A DNA stretch of 64,000 bases from Sipunculus nudus (GCA_026874595.1 CM049319.1:58472917-58536916), one strand, 5' to 3'; shown: positions 1-12,681, counted from the stretch's first letter. The notes: generated by a model not told the origin, from the sequence alone. A program made the numbers and translations.

Positions 1-358
1 AGTGAAAAGATATTTTTTTTTTTATAAGTGAACAAATCGTTTTTATACAAAGTGGATTCCCGAACTGGACAAATCGAAATCTATCGATTTGCCAAGAATA
101 AATAGTCGTTATAACATTTTTAGCTGTTCCTAAATATTACGTACACATATAGGTCACGTAAGCACTGTTCTGTGTACGTAACGCCAATAGTAACACAGAT
201 CTATATATATATCACCCGGCATGGCACCTGTGCGCTTGTAATGTAAACATCAACAGTGGGAACACATGCGCATATCAAATGACGCTGGAAGAATAGGCTG
301 GACTGATTAAGAACTGCCACGAATTCCCAGTCCAGAGGATCAACAAAGGTATTCTTAC

Positions 359-410
359 CACTGGCACCCACTTTTCCTTTGGTCAGAAGCCTTGTGGAAT
401 CTGTCGCCAT
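359..410 (-). CDS. First coding exon of an unidentified minus-strand gene
   Basis: On the minus strand an ATG in a good initiation context (AACATGG) opens a 17-codon frame (begins MATDSTRLLTKGKVGAS) that ends one base into a codon at a strong donor, G|GTAAGA, at 358-354. The upstream 250 bases (minus strand) look like a promoter and leader, with a CCAAT box and direct-repeat nuclear-receptor motifs. The rest of the gene would lie left of the window. The open frame runs on into what would be intron to position 201, but that part reads like non-coding DNA. The protein family is not recognisable from 17 residues. Confidence 0.45.
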
Positions 411-535
411 GTTTGTTGTCTTTCCTTTGCAAAGTCACAAGTGTTATCACCAATATTTCACGGTGATTGTGTCTGCCACGATTGAGTGCTTCTCTCCCAA
501 CATTGGGCCAGTCAGATTAAAATAAACCGCTCCAG

Positions 536-560
536 CGAACTTTGACCTGACCTTTGACCT
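536..560 (-). promoter_or_regulatory. Two overlapping DR1 nuclear-receptor sites
   Basis: The + strand reads TGACCTTTGACCT at 548-560, which is a perfect DR1 (AGGTCA A AGGTCA) on the minus strand. It shares its edge with a second DR1-like copy at 536-548 (AGGTCA A AGTTCG). DR1 elements are bound by HNF4, RXR heterodimers and COUP-TF-type receptors (family knowledge). They lie about 130-150 bases upstream of the proposed minus-strand start codon at 410. Confidence 0.4.
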
Positions 561-625
561 GGGGGACCGTAAAAGACCCAATGAAACACAAGCGCTCGTA
601 TTTTTTTGGCTTTTCACACAAGCTG

Positions 626-630
626 ATTGG
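626..630 (-). promoter_or_regulatory. CCAAT box of the minus-strand promoter
   Basis: ATTGG on the + strand reads as CCAAT on the minus strand in the context CACCAATCAGC, typical of an NF-Y site. It lies about 65 bases upstream of the DR1 pair, consistent with a promoter reading toward position 1. Confidence 0.35.
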
Positions 631-872
631 TGTGCTTGTAGCATTTACATTTATGTACATGAGCAGCTGAAATTGTAGGGTAGTCAGAAATATATTGTCA
701 CATATATTTGTTTCTTATTTGTCTTAGACCTGTAGTTGTTAAAAAAAACACTGTGGCGATCGTGTTTCCCGCAGATATTATTTCATTTTTGTGTAAATAA
801 AAATTATGAAAATCAGCCTTTTCGACACAGGCAACGTCTCCCTCGAAAACAGTTCCATAACTCCTCTATAGA

Positions 873-1010
<138 letters not shown>

Positions 1011-1814
1011 AGTAGTAGAAATAGTAGTAGTAGTAGGGCCTAGTAGTATTTGTTATGATTAGAGGATATAGTCAAATAACAATGCTATTTATGATTAGAT
1101 GATACAGTATTAATTGTCATGTTTTATTACATTACTTTATTCTTCAGGGATATTATATAACTATTCTTCATAATATTTTTTAAATTAACTAAAAATAATG
1201 GTAAATGGCAAAGAGATGCTAATAGCTGTTGGCCCAGCCCATGCCATGGATCTGAGACCGCGGATCCGAGAATCTGTGACACTAGGTCAGTTAATTAGAT
1301 ATTTTATCTGTTTTTTTTTTATTTTTTCTTTCATCGACTAATGTTGTCCATTGTACCAGTTTCCATTAAATATACCACCCACCATTTATAATACAGCACT
1401 GACATTTGTACGACTGTCCGCCTAAAAGGTGCTCCTGAATGGTATATCTTCCTAAATTCATTAATGGGTCCGTTTCAGTAGATTAGATTTAAGAAAAGAT
1501 CAATAGATCACAGTGTAGTTAGCAACATGGTCATTTTTTACTTTTTTTTTAATGATGTTCTACTTGAATGAACTTCTATTTTACAGACATTCATCAGGAT
1601 AAATCTTCAGTTTTATCATCAACTGGACTCTCAGTTGGACTCATGTGAAATGGAATGTTGACTGGAAGCAGACCGGCATGTGTGCTAAATTTTGAGCTAA
1701 TTCCCCCGTTCCAAATACAAGACCCTCAGGTGATACATGTAAGAGAGGAGGGAACGTAACATCTAATTGTAATTATTACTTTTATTACATTATCATCTAA
1801 TTATACCACGATGC

Positions 1815-1850
<36 letters not shown>

Positions 1851-2960
1851 GTCATCATCATAAATCGCAGGTAATCAAAATCATAAAATTAAGAATAAGA
1901 ATAAGAAAGGGGATAAAATACCCAAATCCTACTGTTAATTTCATCCCCATCGTTAACAAATCCGACATGTCCCCCATTCTTTTTCACCTAAGCTTTATAA
2001 TTTTTATATCTGCAACACACCTGTATGCAGGCCTAGGCCAGTAGGCCTATACACAGAGTGACAAATGACTACCAGTCATGCAAGATTGAGCGCAAACAGC
2101 TTTTACTTAGTGTGACGGCTCTCTGTCATTACACGGGCAGTCGTTCAAAGTGCCCTTTTTACGCTGGTCCGTATACTGCTAGCATTTTCTTTAAGTGCTA
2201 TTGAATATCGTGCAGAGATTCTTTCCTACTCTGAGTGTGTTGTGAGACCTGTATTGTTGGGAAAGGACAATAGTCATCTCTTTATTCCAGTGTGCGCAAC
2301 ATGTTTAGTGATATGTAACGTACACCCAATGAAATGGGCTTATGGTTATATACAGGACAAGTGTTGCCAGGTTGGCCTATATATACAATATAAAGAATAT
2401 GGCGATGGAATATATATCTGTATTCGTTTTGTATTTGCTTTGCCAGAATGACTATAAAACTGCATTCTAAGGAAAAAGGGCCTAATGGGAGGGGGGGGGG
2501 GGGTAAATATAGTGGGATCATGCTTCCAACACAGTGTTGTCATTAACTTAATCAACCATATTCCCAGTTTTATTCATGCATAAGCGACTGTTAATTGGTA
2601 TATATTCCTTGACGTCGTTCCTGAATCCGGATCATGTGCCGGATTCACATCTAAAAACTATTCGATTTCTCAACTGGTACAATCCTGAAATACCCTAAAC
2701 ATTTCATGAGATTCCTTTCACAAAAACAAACACACACGAACGAGATGAACGCACATACCCTTCTGGCGGTGGCAATGAGAGAATCAGGTGTTGACGCGTT
2801 AAGCGTTTATGTTTAATAGTAATTAGAATAGGTGATAAGCAGTATTTAATTAGAATCCAGATTTTGACAGGATCCTTGATACACCAACAAAATCGTTTGT
2901 TCTTCGGTTTCTGAGAAAACAAATGGCGCTGACTAGTATTTATTTATTTATTTTTTTTAA
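1011..2960. other. Intergenic sequence without a recognisable gene
   Basis: AT-rich DNA with a short (TTA)n run at 1814-1849, a G-run at about 2492-2505 and short ORFs only. No domain, TIR pair or exon with convincing splice sites was seen. Confidence 0.5.
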
Positions 2961-2968
2961 AGATATCG

Positions 2969-3560
2969 ATTGAGGCACAATACCACATGTGGTTGGCTTC
3001 GTTATCGCGGGGTTATAATTTCGTGAGTTTTTACTTTCAAGTGTGTCACGAGGGTTCGATCTGACTATATATATTTATTATATTATGGTTTTTTTTTTTT
3101 AATATATTGATTGAGGCACAATACCACACGTTTTAGCTTCGTATTCGCGGGATTAATATTTCGTGATTTTTCACTTTTAAGTGTTCCACGAGGGTTCGAT
3201 CTCACGTACAGAGCATTAGTCCATTATTTAATTAATCATATTATATAACATTTAGCAAAATCTTTTAAATTTGACGGGGACCCAAAAGAACACTGAACGA
3301 GAGGAAATAATTAATAACATTCTTTTATTTACTGGTAACAAACATGATTCTATATACAGTGGAGCGCCGTTCATCCGAACACCGTTTATCCGTAAAATCG
3401 TTTATCCGTAATTAAAACTGGAGAACCGAAATTATGACCGTTTATCCGTACAATACCAAACGTTTTAGCTTCGTATTCGCGGGATTAAAATTTCGTGATT
3501 TTTTCACTTTTAAGTGTTCCACGAGGGTTCGATCTCACGTACAGAGCATTTGTCCATCAG
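2969..3560. repeat. Three copies of a dispersed repeat, two inside a 334-bp tandem duplication
   Basis: Copies at about 2969-3065, 3110-3225 and 3450-3560 share GATTGAGGCACAATACCACA and/or CACGAGGGTTCGATCT. The last two belong to an almost exact 334-bp tandem duplication (about 3120-3454 repeated at about 3454-3788). That duplication also carries the left end of the adjacent pogo-like transposon. The first copy is more diverged and older. Confidence 0.75.
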
Positions 3561-3690
3561 ATGATCAAATTATATTATATAACATTTAACAAAATCTTTT
3601 AAATTTGACGGGGACCCAAAGGAACACTGAACGAGAGGAAATAATTAATAACATTCTTTTATTTACTGGTAACAAACATGATTCTATATA

Positions 3691-5235
3691 CAGTGGAGCG
3701 CCGTTCATCCGAACACCGTTTATCCGTAAAATCGTTTATCCGTAATTAAAACTGGAGAACCGAAATTATGACCGTTTATCCGTAATTTTGAAAATCTGGA
3801 AATATAAAAAATAAAATTTATTCAATAAGAAGAACTGATAATGGCTCGTGTATTTACTCCCGGTCGGTCCCGACTAATTATGAATGCATCACCGGTTCGT
3901 TTCTGCAGGTGTGACAACGCCTAATTTCCCAAGTTGTACACACGCAGCTTGGGCTTGTACTCATTTGAGCAGTTATAGATGTGAAAACTACCACCGGCCG
4001 AGTCCCCTAATTAACCTTGTGTCCTGCAATGTCGAGTTGTTCACACCTGCAAACCATCCGGCCATGAGAGCGAGTAGATTTTGAGCTGATAATGTCGGAC
4101 TCTGATACGCTCGAACTTGTACTCATCTGAGCAGTTTAACAGTGCAGGCAAATCTATCTTCTATATAAGCTATACCATGACACGCAAGTTCATTCACAAT
4201 TTAGCAAATCTTCACCACGACAACACAGCACTCACGTTTCATGTCAGATGGAGTCAGGGTCTCGCAAGCGCAAACGCCATGTCCTGTCACTTGAAGACAA
4301 GCTCAGCATTCTGGAGAGCCTTGATCGAGGCACCAAGGCAGCTGAGCTGGCCAGAGAGTTCAATGTTGGCAGATCTACTATTAGTGACATCAAGAACAGT
4401 GGTCAGAAGCTAGAGGATTTCAAGGGCCAGATGCCAGACACGCATGCTTCCAAGAGACGAAAGACGATGCGCACGGCGTCTGATGACAAGCTGGATACGG
4501 CCGTATACACATGGTTTCTGCAGGAACGGTCCAAAGGCAGCCCCATCTCCGGTCCAATCCTGATGGAAAAGGCAGCGATGTACAACAAGTCGATGCATGG
4601 CTCTGACAGTTCATTTTTGGCGTCAAGTGGGTGGCTCAAGCGGTTCAAGGAACGTCACGGCATCCGGCAGCTTGAGATTCAGGGCGATGAACGCCGAACC
4701 CCATGTTCATCAGTTTTCATGTGATATTTGTGTGATATTTCCGCACTATTGTTGTAAATAAACTGTGCATTCATATTAAACTTTTTTTTATATTTTGTCA
4801 ATTTCTACATCGCAGCAAGTAATAAATGAGTCTCGCAAGCACATTTAGTTTAACTGTCTGCACATAGGGGGCGGCACCAAGGGCGGTAAATCTATCATGG
4901 CGGATATGCACACGTTCAGCGAAAGATTAACTGGTACATGTACTTTACTGACAAAAAATCTTAATAAAGTAATTAAAGATATTATAATAGCTTGATTGAA
5001 ATTTTGATTTGATAGTAAAAAGGTATTTATAACACATTATTCCGTTCTGTTCACGTTTTTTATAACTCTGAAAGCTAACCGAAGTCCGTGACACTGTACC
5101 ACCATTTAGTAGTAATACCGGGATGACAACATCGATGAAACGATTTTATTTTACAGATGTTCGTTCATCCGAACGTTCGTTTATCCGAACAAAACCCGTG
5201 TCCCCCGAGATGTTCGGATGAACGGCGCTCCACTG
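3691..5235 (+). mobile_element. Pogo/Tigger-like DNA transposon, deletion derivative
   Basis: Inverted termini CAGTGGAGCGCCGTTCATCC (left, from 3691) and its complement (right, ending 5235) are each flanked by TA, the target duplication of the Tc1/mariner-pogo group. Subterminal motifs such as GTTTATCCGTA repeat inside both ends. The only ORF encodes the DNA-binding part of a pogo-type transposase, so the 1545-bp element cannot transpose by itself. A second left terminus lies at 3357 because the left end and its flank have been duplicated in tandem. Confidence 0.88.
4248..4724 (+). CDS. Truncated pogo/Tigger transposase: CENP-B-type DNA-binding domains only
   Basis: A 158-residue ORF within the pogo-like element. 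Residues about 8-55 (KRHVLSLEDKLSILESL, then AAELAREFNVGRSTISDIK) form the N-terminal helix-turn-helix of CENP-B/pogo transposases. Residues about 80-145 (TAVYTWFLQERSKGSPISG through SGWLKRFKERHGI) form the second CENPB-type DNA-binding domain. Full pogo transposases continue for several hundred residues with a DDE nuclease; here the frame stops at once after the second domain. An AATAAA signal follows at about 4756. The product would be expected to bind the element's own ends in the nucleus without cutting. It could be a passive remnant or a self-repressor; the uninterrupted frame is compatible with recent loss or with selection. Confidence 0.82.
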   Translation: MESGSRKRKRHVLSLEDKLSILESLDRGTKAAELAREFNVGRSTISDIKNSGQKLEDFKGQMPDTHASKRRKTMRTASDDKLDTAVYTWFLQERSKGSPISGPILMEKAAMYNKSMHGSDSSFLASSGWLKRFKERHGIRQLEIQGDERRTPCSSVFM

Positions 5236-5720
5236 TATAACAATTTAAAGTATCAATGTTTCGCCTTCAGACTGGCCTTCGCAGGTGTTTCCTCTTCTTC
5301 GCGAAGGTTTTATTTTTGCCAAACCTCTTTCGTGAATATCGCGAATTGAAAACCCTCGCGAAAAGGCAACTAGAGTTTGTCGAATTGTGTTAGCTTGCCA
5401 AGAAAAATACAAAAAAAATCACCTTAATTTCTGAAAGGTGCACGTAACAAACACAATAATTTTCCGTCCCTTTAGGCATGCGATTACCTTGCATGAAGTT
5501 TTAGTAATCGAGATAGGATAAAAAAAAATAGCAATATTATACATGGGAACTTGTCCTTATTTGCAATGAGAAAAAAAAATAAATCAAAGAAACACAAAAT
5601 CCACGAAAAAAATCGGCAGAGGCGCATCCGTATATAACATTATAATATTGTGTGCGGCCTTAGGGAGTATACCCGCGCTCTCTGGGAGTTCTTTACTCAA
5701 CGTCTGCATGCATGTTTGTG

Positions 5721-5769
<49 letters not shown>

Positions 5770-7900
5770 AAGATACCAGATTTATTCTGTACCAATACAA
5801 GAATTTGCTTTGTAGGTGATATCAAATACATGTACGACATAGTGCTGAGTGAAAAACAAAGACATAAAGTTGTATAATAGTATTTACAAAGTAGTAGTAA
5901 TATTATATTTTGATTAATCTATGCATTAAACAATCTAATCGCCTTCGATACAAAGAAATTGGAATACCGGTTCGCTCTGCAAAGATTTCAGAGACTACAG
6001 CCTTCGGCCTGATTTCATCCAAACAATAAAATCACATAAAGGAAGCTTTTACCTTCAACTATTTTTTTACTTCATATTCATAACATTATTTTCATAAATA
6101 TTTTTGTCATCTAAATTAAGACCAATAACTTTTCTGCTATTTTTCTTATCCGTTCAATTTCCATTTTTGTTTTTAATGGTCAGATTTCCCCACTAGCACA
6201 TCAAAGCATATGCATGATATGACACTGGACCATCGAAGAATTGAATAATCCATGTATAATTTTCTATCCATATTAAACGATTTTAGTTTCCTTATAGAAA
6301 GAATAAACGCTGCTGCCCTTTACGGTATACTATGCATGTTTATATTATTATCCCATTTAAGCCTGTCATCTAATACTATATACTCCTATACAGGATGTAT
6401 ACTGTTGTGCAATTTCTACTTCCATCAATATATTCCGGGTTGCGTATTCTTTTTTTTTATCAGAGTACTATACTCAGAGATGAACTTGAACGATTCTCAA
6501 ATGGTAAATAAACTGTGTTACCATAATTATTTACTTATCCGCATTTGATAAGATTGAAATAATTATTATTTATATCATAGTATTAATCAATATTAATGAT
6601 TTTTATTAACGTTCACTCATTGAACACGCACGCACAAAATGACTTGTGCGCCAAGGGGAACATCGATATAGAGTATTGTAGGGGCGCTACGAAAAACGAC
6701 CCTACTGGACCCCACATGCTTATTTTAAGTAGAGTTTACCCTGTCCCATGTTTTAAAAGACAGCATTACACAAAAGAAATATTGTTCTGTTTAGTTTTGC
6801 AATATTCGATTGTGATAATGTAATATGATTGTAATATTAATATGGTTAAATGTTTTTTTTTTATATTTCAGCCAAACAAGAAAATCTTTTATACTTCGGC
6901 AAAACAAGAATTTTGTTTTATATTTCAGCAAAACTTAGAAAATATGCACATAAAGAACCTTATAGTATGGTTAGTTAAGTATAATTGTTTAAGTTCGCTA
7001 TCGTTCAAATTACTTAGAAAAGTAACAGAATATACTATGTAATTAATCTCCGGACTAAATTTGTTCTCAGAATGACAAATTCTTTGTTTTAAACTGTGCA
7101 TTACATTGAGCACACATATATGACAAGCATTTCATGCATGGACAGTTTAGCCTACCAAAAACTACACACACACACATGTCCAGCGTTTCTTAAATTAGTA
7201 ACTCAATCAGTGTTGCTGCCATCTGACGAATAATTTCGTAACTACGTGAAAGAGAAGTCAAGAATCGCCAAACATGAAGGCGTGTGATGAGACGAGAACT
7301 CTTTTACCTGATCAAACGAAACATGTATATATTGATGTTCTTTAAAATACTCCTGTAAACAATGAGCATATGTTGCCTCTTTTAATTATTTAAGTGTAAT
7401 AAAAGCCATCATTCGATAACCTATAAATAAGTGGAACAGCTATACGAGGATCGAAGCGGGCTGAATAATATATTATATATGTTCTCTTATCAGACGCTAT
7501 ATGGGTGTCGTTGATCTAGAAGTAGTTGCGCGAGTGCCCAGAAGTCATCATGGAATACTAAGGAATACTAAATGTATATACAAGTACTATATTATACTTA
7601 CTTATGTTCTGCTCAACGTATCCAGAAGCGTCACCTTCCATCATTCCTGTAGCTTTATCAGGTAAATCAATTAAATTCGCCAAGATTTACCTGTTAAAAC
7701 TCACTGGCGCGGCCTCCTAGCAGTGAGTGCCCGGGCTACAGGGCTTGACCGGTGTATATAGTATAAGACAAACATTGGTGAACCTTGCACTATATTATGT
7801 TTGGACAACATGATCATAGCGCAACTATTTACATTAAAGGACACGTCCAGGCTGATAACAATGCATACCATTGGCCTAGTTGTTATGGCCCCTTTTTATT
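5236..7900. other. Intergenic sequence with microsatellites
   Basis: Contains part of a Helitron- or foldback-like CTCGCGAA-rich repeat at about 5280-5385, a (TA)n(TG)n tract at 5719-5767 and no recognisable coding sequence. ORFs here are short and of biased AT composition. Confidence 0.5.
5719..5767. repeat. (TA)n(TG)n microsatellite
   Basis: An alternating TA run passes directly into a TG run. Compound dinucleotide repeat. Confidence 0.9.
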
Positions 7901-7921
7901 CTCCCAACAACAGCACCCAGC

Positions 7922-7924
<3 letters not shown>

Positions 7925-7968
<44 letters not shown>
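7925..7968. repeat. (TA)n microsatellite
   Basis: Uninterrupted TA dinucleotides. The three overlapping reading frames rich in Tyr-Ile are artefacts. Confidence 0.9.
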
Positions 7969-7970
<2 letters not shown>

Positions 7971-8096
7971 ATATATATACACACATATATTTACACACAT
8001 ATACACTGTTATTATATTTTATACACATTTATTGCATCTTTGTTTGTAAACGCATTTATATAAACGCTGCATGCATGCTTTCACTTCGAACCCAAA

Positions 8097-8097
<1 letters not shown>

Positions 8098-8155
<58 letters not shown>
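8098..8155. repeat. (TA)n microsatellite at the 5' edge of a LINE fragment
   Basis: Uninterrupted TA dinucleotides immediately upstream of the truncated LINE at 8175. Confidence 0.9.
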
Positions 8156-8159
<4 letters not shown>

Positions 8160-8174
8160 TTATAAAAGATTATA

Positions 8175-8775
8175 CTACCTATATTATATAAGAAAGCTAA
8201 ATATTGACAAAACCATAATTACCATGCTTTATAATTCAGTAATTTCCAGTGTCCTAACTTATTTACTGGAGAGCTGGTTTACAAATATATCTGATAAGTT
8301 AAAGAAACAGTTAAATATTACCAGGAAGAGAAGTTGTAGAATAACTAGTACTTCTCTTGCCACACACCAGGAAATCTGTGAAACCAAAACAATGGCCTTC
8401 ATATCAAAGGTTATGAATGACACAACACATCCCCTATATTTAGAGTTCCGTTTTTATACCTTCAGGTAAACGCCTAGATACGATATTCTGCAGAACAACT
8501 CGTTTAAAAAGTCTCTCGTGCCATACAGTATTAAACTTTTTAACTTGCAACTCTCTTAGATATTTAATGTTTTGAATTATGTGTTTTACCTGCAGAATTA
8601 CCTGTTTTATCATTTTAACGTGCTTATTTTTACATGCATAGTCAATATGTTATGTGTTATTTTTTATGTATTTTTATGTATCTGACTATTTACTTATTTA
8701 TTTTTATGTATGAATTGCAAGTAAATTCCTAGAACTGAAGGCTAATAAATGTTATCTTATCTTATCTTATCTTTT
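8175..8775 (+). mobile_element. 5'-truncated LINE with a pentanucleotide tail
   Basis: The frame at about 8175-8465 encodes the C-terminal part of a non-LTR reverse transcriptase of the jockey/CR1 type (NIDKTIITMLYNSVISSVLT, ESWFTNISDKLKKQ, RKRSCRITSTSLATHQEICE, KVMNDTTHPLYLEFRF). A frameshift at about 8465 and another near 8505 restore the usual ending (GKRLDTIFCRTTR, VPYSIKLFNLQLS, stop). About 200 bases of AT-rich 3' UTR follow, ending in TTATC pentamers at about 8749-8773, a tail style typical of this superfamily. The 5' part is missing, as in most LINE insertions. Confidence 0.82.
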
Positions 8776-8821
8776 ATTTAAATATATGATTGTGTGTGTT
8801 GAGAAACAATTAAGGGAATGT

Positions 8822-8905
8822 GGGGGGGGGGGGGGGTTAGTTTGTCGATATTGACGTTTGCGAACTCTCTTTTCTAATTGAGCATGGGGGGGGGGGGGGG
8901 GGGGG
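8822..8905. repeat. Two long G-runs
   Basis: G-runs at about 8822-8836 and 8886-8905 in otherwise AT-rich DNA. Similar G or C runs occur at about 2492, 13480, 16474, 30625, 50636, 53929 and 61563. Confidence 0.8.
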
Positions 8906-8929
8906 CTGCAGTTTACAAGATTCAACAAG

Positions 8930-10905
8930 GCCTACAGGCCGAATGCGAACCTGTCCAATGGGATAGTCAGGTAAAATGCTTCCGTGCTGGACCGTTATTT
9001 TTCAAGTACATTTGTGACATGTAATTGTACAATGCAAGCACTGAACATTTTGAATCCGAGTGCATGCACCAGTTACACAAACGTCACTGCTTAAATACTG
9101 GCAAAGGTGCACACAACATAAAAATGAATGTGACACCACCAGCCTTGTGTATGAAAAGCCTTTAAAGATATATGGACAAAGCAATTTCAGGCTTCAAACC
9201 ACTCTTCGGCTATGTGCACAGATGCATGAATCAACTAGATAAAGGTAGACGGAATCGACTACGTGTATCCGCCGAAATCAGAGTAGTACAGGTGAAGTGA
9301 GGCATGGGTTGTGAAGTAAAGGGAAATAGAGTGAGATGGACGACTACCACGTAAACATGATTCCAGGATGCACCACCTGAGGCCAATACTGCAAATCACT
9401 CCTGAAAAAAGGCATTGATTTATTCAACAAGAACGGCAAGGTAAATGGCGCCCCCTGTCTGGTTAACGAGAAAACGTTCCAAGATGGATGAACATGCCAA
9501 TTTCAGACTATTACCTTGACCCACTCCTGAGATATGAGCAATTTTCACCAAAAGCACATGTACGGATGGACGCCACAGGAAAACGATTGCAGATGGCGCC
9601 ACCAGTCTTGAGAACAAGGTGGAGGAGTCCAAGATCTATGGATATGCACAATTTCAGGTCAATACTGCAAATTACTCTTGAGAAAAGGGCATTTATTTAT
9701 TTTATACAAACAAAGATAGGTGGCACAACCTGTCTGGTTTACGAAAAAAACTTTCCAAGATGGATTGACATTAAAAATTTCAGAATTTTTTAAATTTCGG
9801 GGTCGCTACTTGAAATAACATTGAATGAAACAGACTTGCATTGACTTGATTAAAAAATACAATGAATTTACCATGAAAACACCATATCAAGCTGTTATAG
9901 TAGTCAGACTGCAGCATATAGTACTCTCCCTGTCCTTGTACTGTGCCATAGCTATATATAAGCAAAAAAAAAATCATTCATGTGGAACCATTAAAGAAAA
10001 TTATTATAAGAATTATTCTAGGGATTATTCTTGTAAAATATTAAACAAATTTGCTTCTGTGGCGTCAGTCAAAAAAAGTTTGCAGGTTAAAAACCTATAT
10101 ATGAAGATACAGCAAACTCCAAAAGTTTAGCATCCCGTAAATCAGCCAAAATCACTGAACCAACACCATTGAACAAACTTGAATTATCAACATCTGAGGA
10201 AAATTAATGTGTGAGATTTAAGAATTTGCCCTAGTTGTTTTTGAGAGGAAGACCTTTGTAGTCACTGAGCTAAAACGGCTGTTATTACTACATTCAGCTT
10301 CCCAAAAGTCACTGAACAGAGACCATTTGAACAAACTTCAGAAAGCACTATCCTAGGATCATTTCTGTGCGATATCAAACAATTTGGCCCATACGGTTTC
10401 AGTGAAAAGTTTGTTGTATCCCTCAGTGTGATACAGGTACTGATGACCCCCGTACAAAAAGGCCGATGCAGGTGGTGCCTCCAACAACTCAATTTCAAAT
10501 ATGACTCATGTGAAAAACATTAGCATAAAATTATGTGATGATAGCTCCAGCCGTGTCTGAGTATGCTTTTTTGGACAGATGACTAAGTTCAACTTCCTGT
10601 AACTCAGCCCAAAATCACCAAACTTTAACCATTCGAACAAACTTGAAAGAGATTGTTTCTTGAATTATTTCTTTAAAATATTGGACAATTTGGCTGGACG
10701 GTCTCGGAGAAGAAAAATTTTAAAGCTTTAAGCTTTTTCTCTTTAAAATCGAAATTAACGCAGATACTCAAAAAATAACCTTAATCCGATTAAGTTTCAC
10801 ATGTGACTGATTCTTAGATGCAATTTTGAGCTGCTAGCACTGACTGTCTCTGAGATAGTATGGGTTAACTTACGGACGGCGGACGACGCTGCGCCATCGC
10901 ATATA
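8930..10905. repeat. Degenerate tandem-repeat body of a dispersed repeat
   Basis: Phrases recur with drift: CCAAGATGGATGAACATGCC at about 9479, 9628 and 9756, CAATACTGCAAAT at 9386 and 9659, and in the second half AACAAACTTGAA near 10170, 10327 and 10630. The block closes with GGACGGCGGACGACGCTGC at about 10875, a common end of such elements in mollusc DNA (inference from general knowledge). Open frames within it are decayed repeat, not genes. Confidence 0.5.
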
Positions 10906-12681
10906 AGCACGTTTACTATTCCGTTCGGTCATTTATGCCTAACTAACTGACTGGTTCCAGATAGCCACGTTCCTAGATTTTTTTATCAATGGACTGGTGC
11001 CCTGCTTATATCACATAATTCATTTTCAGGTGCGCTGCCTCGAACGTAATGGCAGAATGTAACATCACAAATTATTATGGGTCGCACTTAAGAGGTTTCT
11101 CAAGTCATACACAGGCATTCCTTTTTACTTTCCGTACAATAATTATTGTTAAAAATGTAGGCCGGGGGTTGGCGCCCCACTTCCCCTCTTTTTTAAGTCC
11201 TCTGACTGCCCCTGAAGGCTAAGCCTTCGCCTTGTTTTAAGATGAATATTAGATGAGGTTATATTTCTACCTGACATCTGTCAGTAAATCCAGAGTCACA
11301 TGAGATGACGAAGTTCACCTGCTTCGCTACAGTCAACACGCGTTACTACTTTCTCTCTTATCTTTGTGTATCACACCTCCCATTGTACAAGTGGTATGGA
11401 AGATAGTGATAAGTTCCCACGAAAGGATAATGTACCTCAAGTTGAAAAAATGAGTGAAGCGATGTCTTCCCTGGGTTAGGCAGGTGCCCTATATATAGGG
11501 TTGGCCAGGGCCAAGTGCTTAGCTAAGTGCCACTGCCGTGATAATCCTGGTATATCTGATGATATTCTTGATACCATTTAACAGTAGCTAAATAAAGCGA
11601 GGTTGTTGGTCATGAAAGTAAGGAAAAGATTGCAAAAGTAATCAACAAAGTTTCACCCTACCAATGTCCACTGACCTGCTCCACAAAAAAAAATTGAACC
11701 TTACTATCGGCCAAAAAAAAATGTGAGGCCTTGGTTGTGCCCAGAGTAAACAGGGAAGCTTGGAGTAAGATGAGGAGAGACAAGAAGCTTAGAGATGTGA
11801 AATTCTCTGAAATACAGAAGTCTATCATAAAAGCCTCTGGAAACTGGCTAATATCACTGAAACCTTATCACCTAAAGGCAAAATGACCCACTCAGGCAGT
11901 AGATGCCATATCATTGCTTGGCAATGCTTCATTGACTTTGTCTATGAGGCGTAAAAACTTCTTTAAACCTGCACTGAAACAGGAATAAGCAGGATTGTGC
12001 GGGATGAATACAGCTGCCTCTCAACTCTTATTTGGAGAGGATCTCCAGAAAGACATGAGAGATGTAAAACAAGCCACCTATATTGCTAAGGACAGTTTCC
12101 ATTAAAAAAACGAGTGGCAGGGGACCAAAAGCAAGCAATTTTCCCAGATACAAGGCAATTTTCCAAGATAGCACAGACCCAAGAAACAGGAAAGGTAGGC
12201 CAGCTTATTTCTATACAGGAAAAACATTTTTTCCTTTGAACAATTACCTGCATACGTAAAACAGGAAGACTGTTTAATCGGAGGCATACTTTCACTTTTT
12301 GTGAATGAATGGAAAACCTAACCTCAGATAAAGCAATGAATTAAAAAAAAAAAAAAAAACAAAAATTGTAAGAGAAAAAAGTCATAACCATATGTGCACA
12401 TGAAAAGGGAGAATTTATATCCGTAATGTTTTTCTATGGAAAAAGAGTAATGGCATCTCATACAGGATGATTTTGAATTTAAGCCGCCTCAACAAATTTG
12501 TGAAATATCCCCATGCATTTAAAAATGGATTCTGTATCACATACTGTTTGCATGATGAGGCAAGGTTGTCACATGGCATCCATTGATCTGAAAGACGCAT
12601 ATTATTCTGTAAAGATGGCAGAGGAACATCAGAAATACCTGATTTTTTTTCTGGAAAGGAAACCTCTATAAGTTTGTAGCT

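Noticed and set aside
3050-3540. GGTTCGATCT motifs resembling a tRNA B box (possible SINE)
   Set aside because: No A box at the proper distance and no cloverleaf; the motif belongs to the dispersed repeat.
4403-4648. Minus-strand ORFs opposite the pogo ORF
   Set aside because: Antisense shadows of a coding frame with recognisable domains.
7785-8191. Overlapping ORFs rich in alternating Tyr and Ile
   Set aside because: Produced by (TA)n tracts in three frames; the same happens at 32.1, 33.5 and 45.0 kb.
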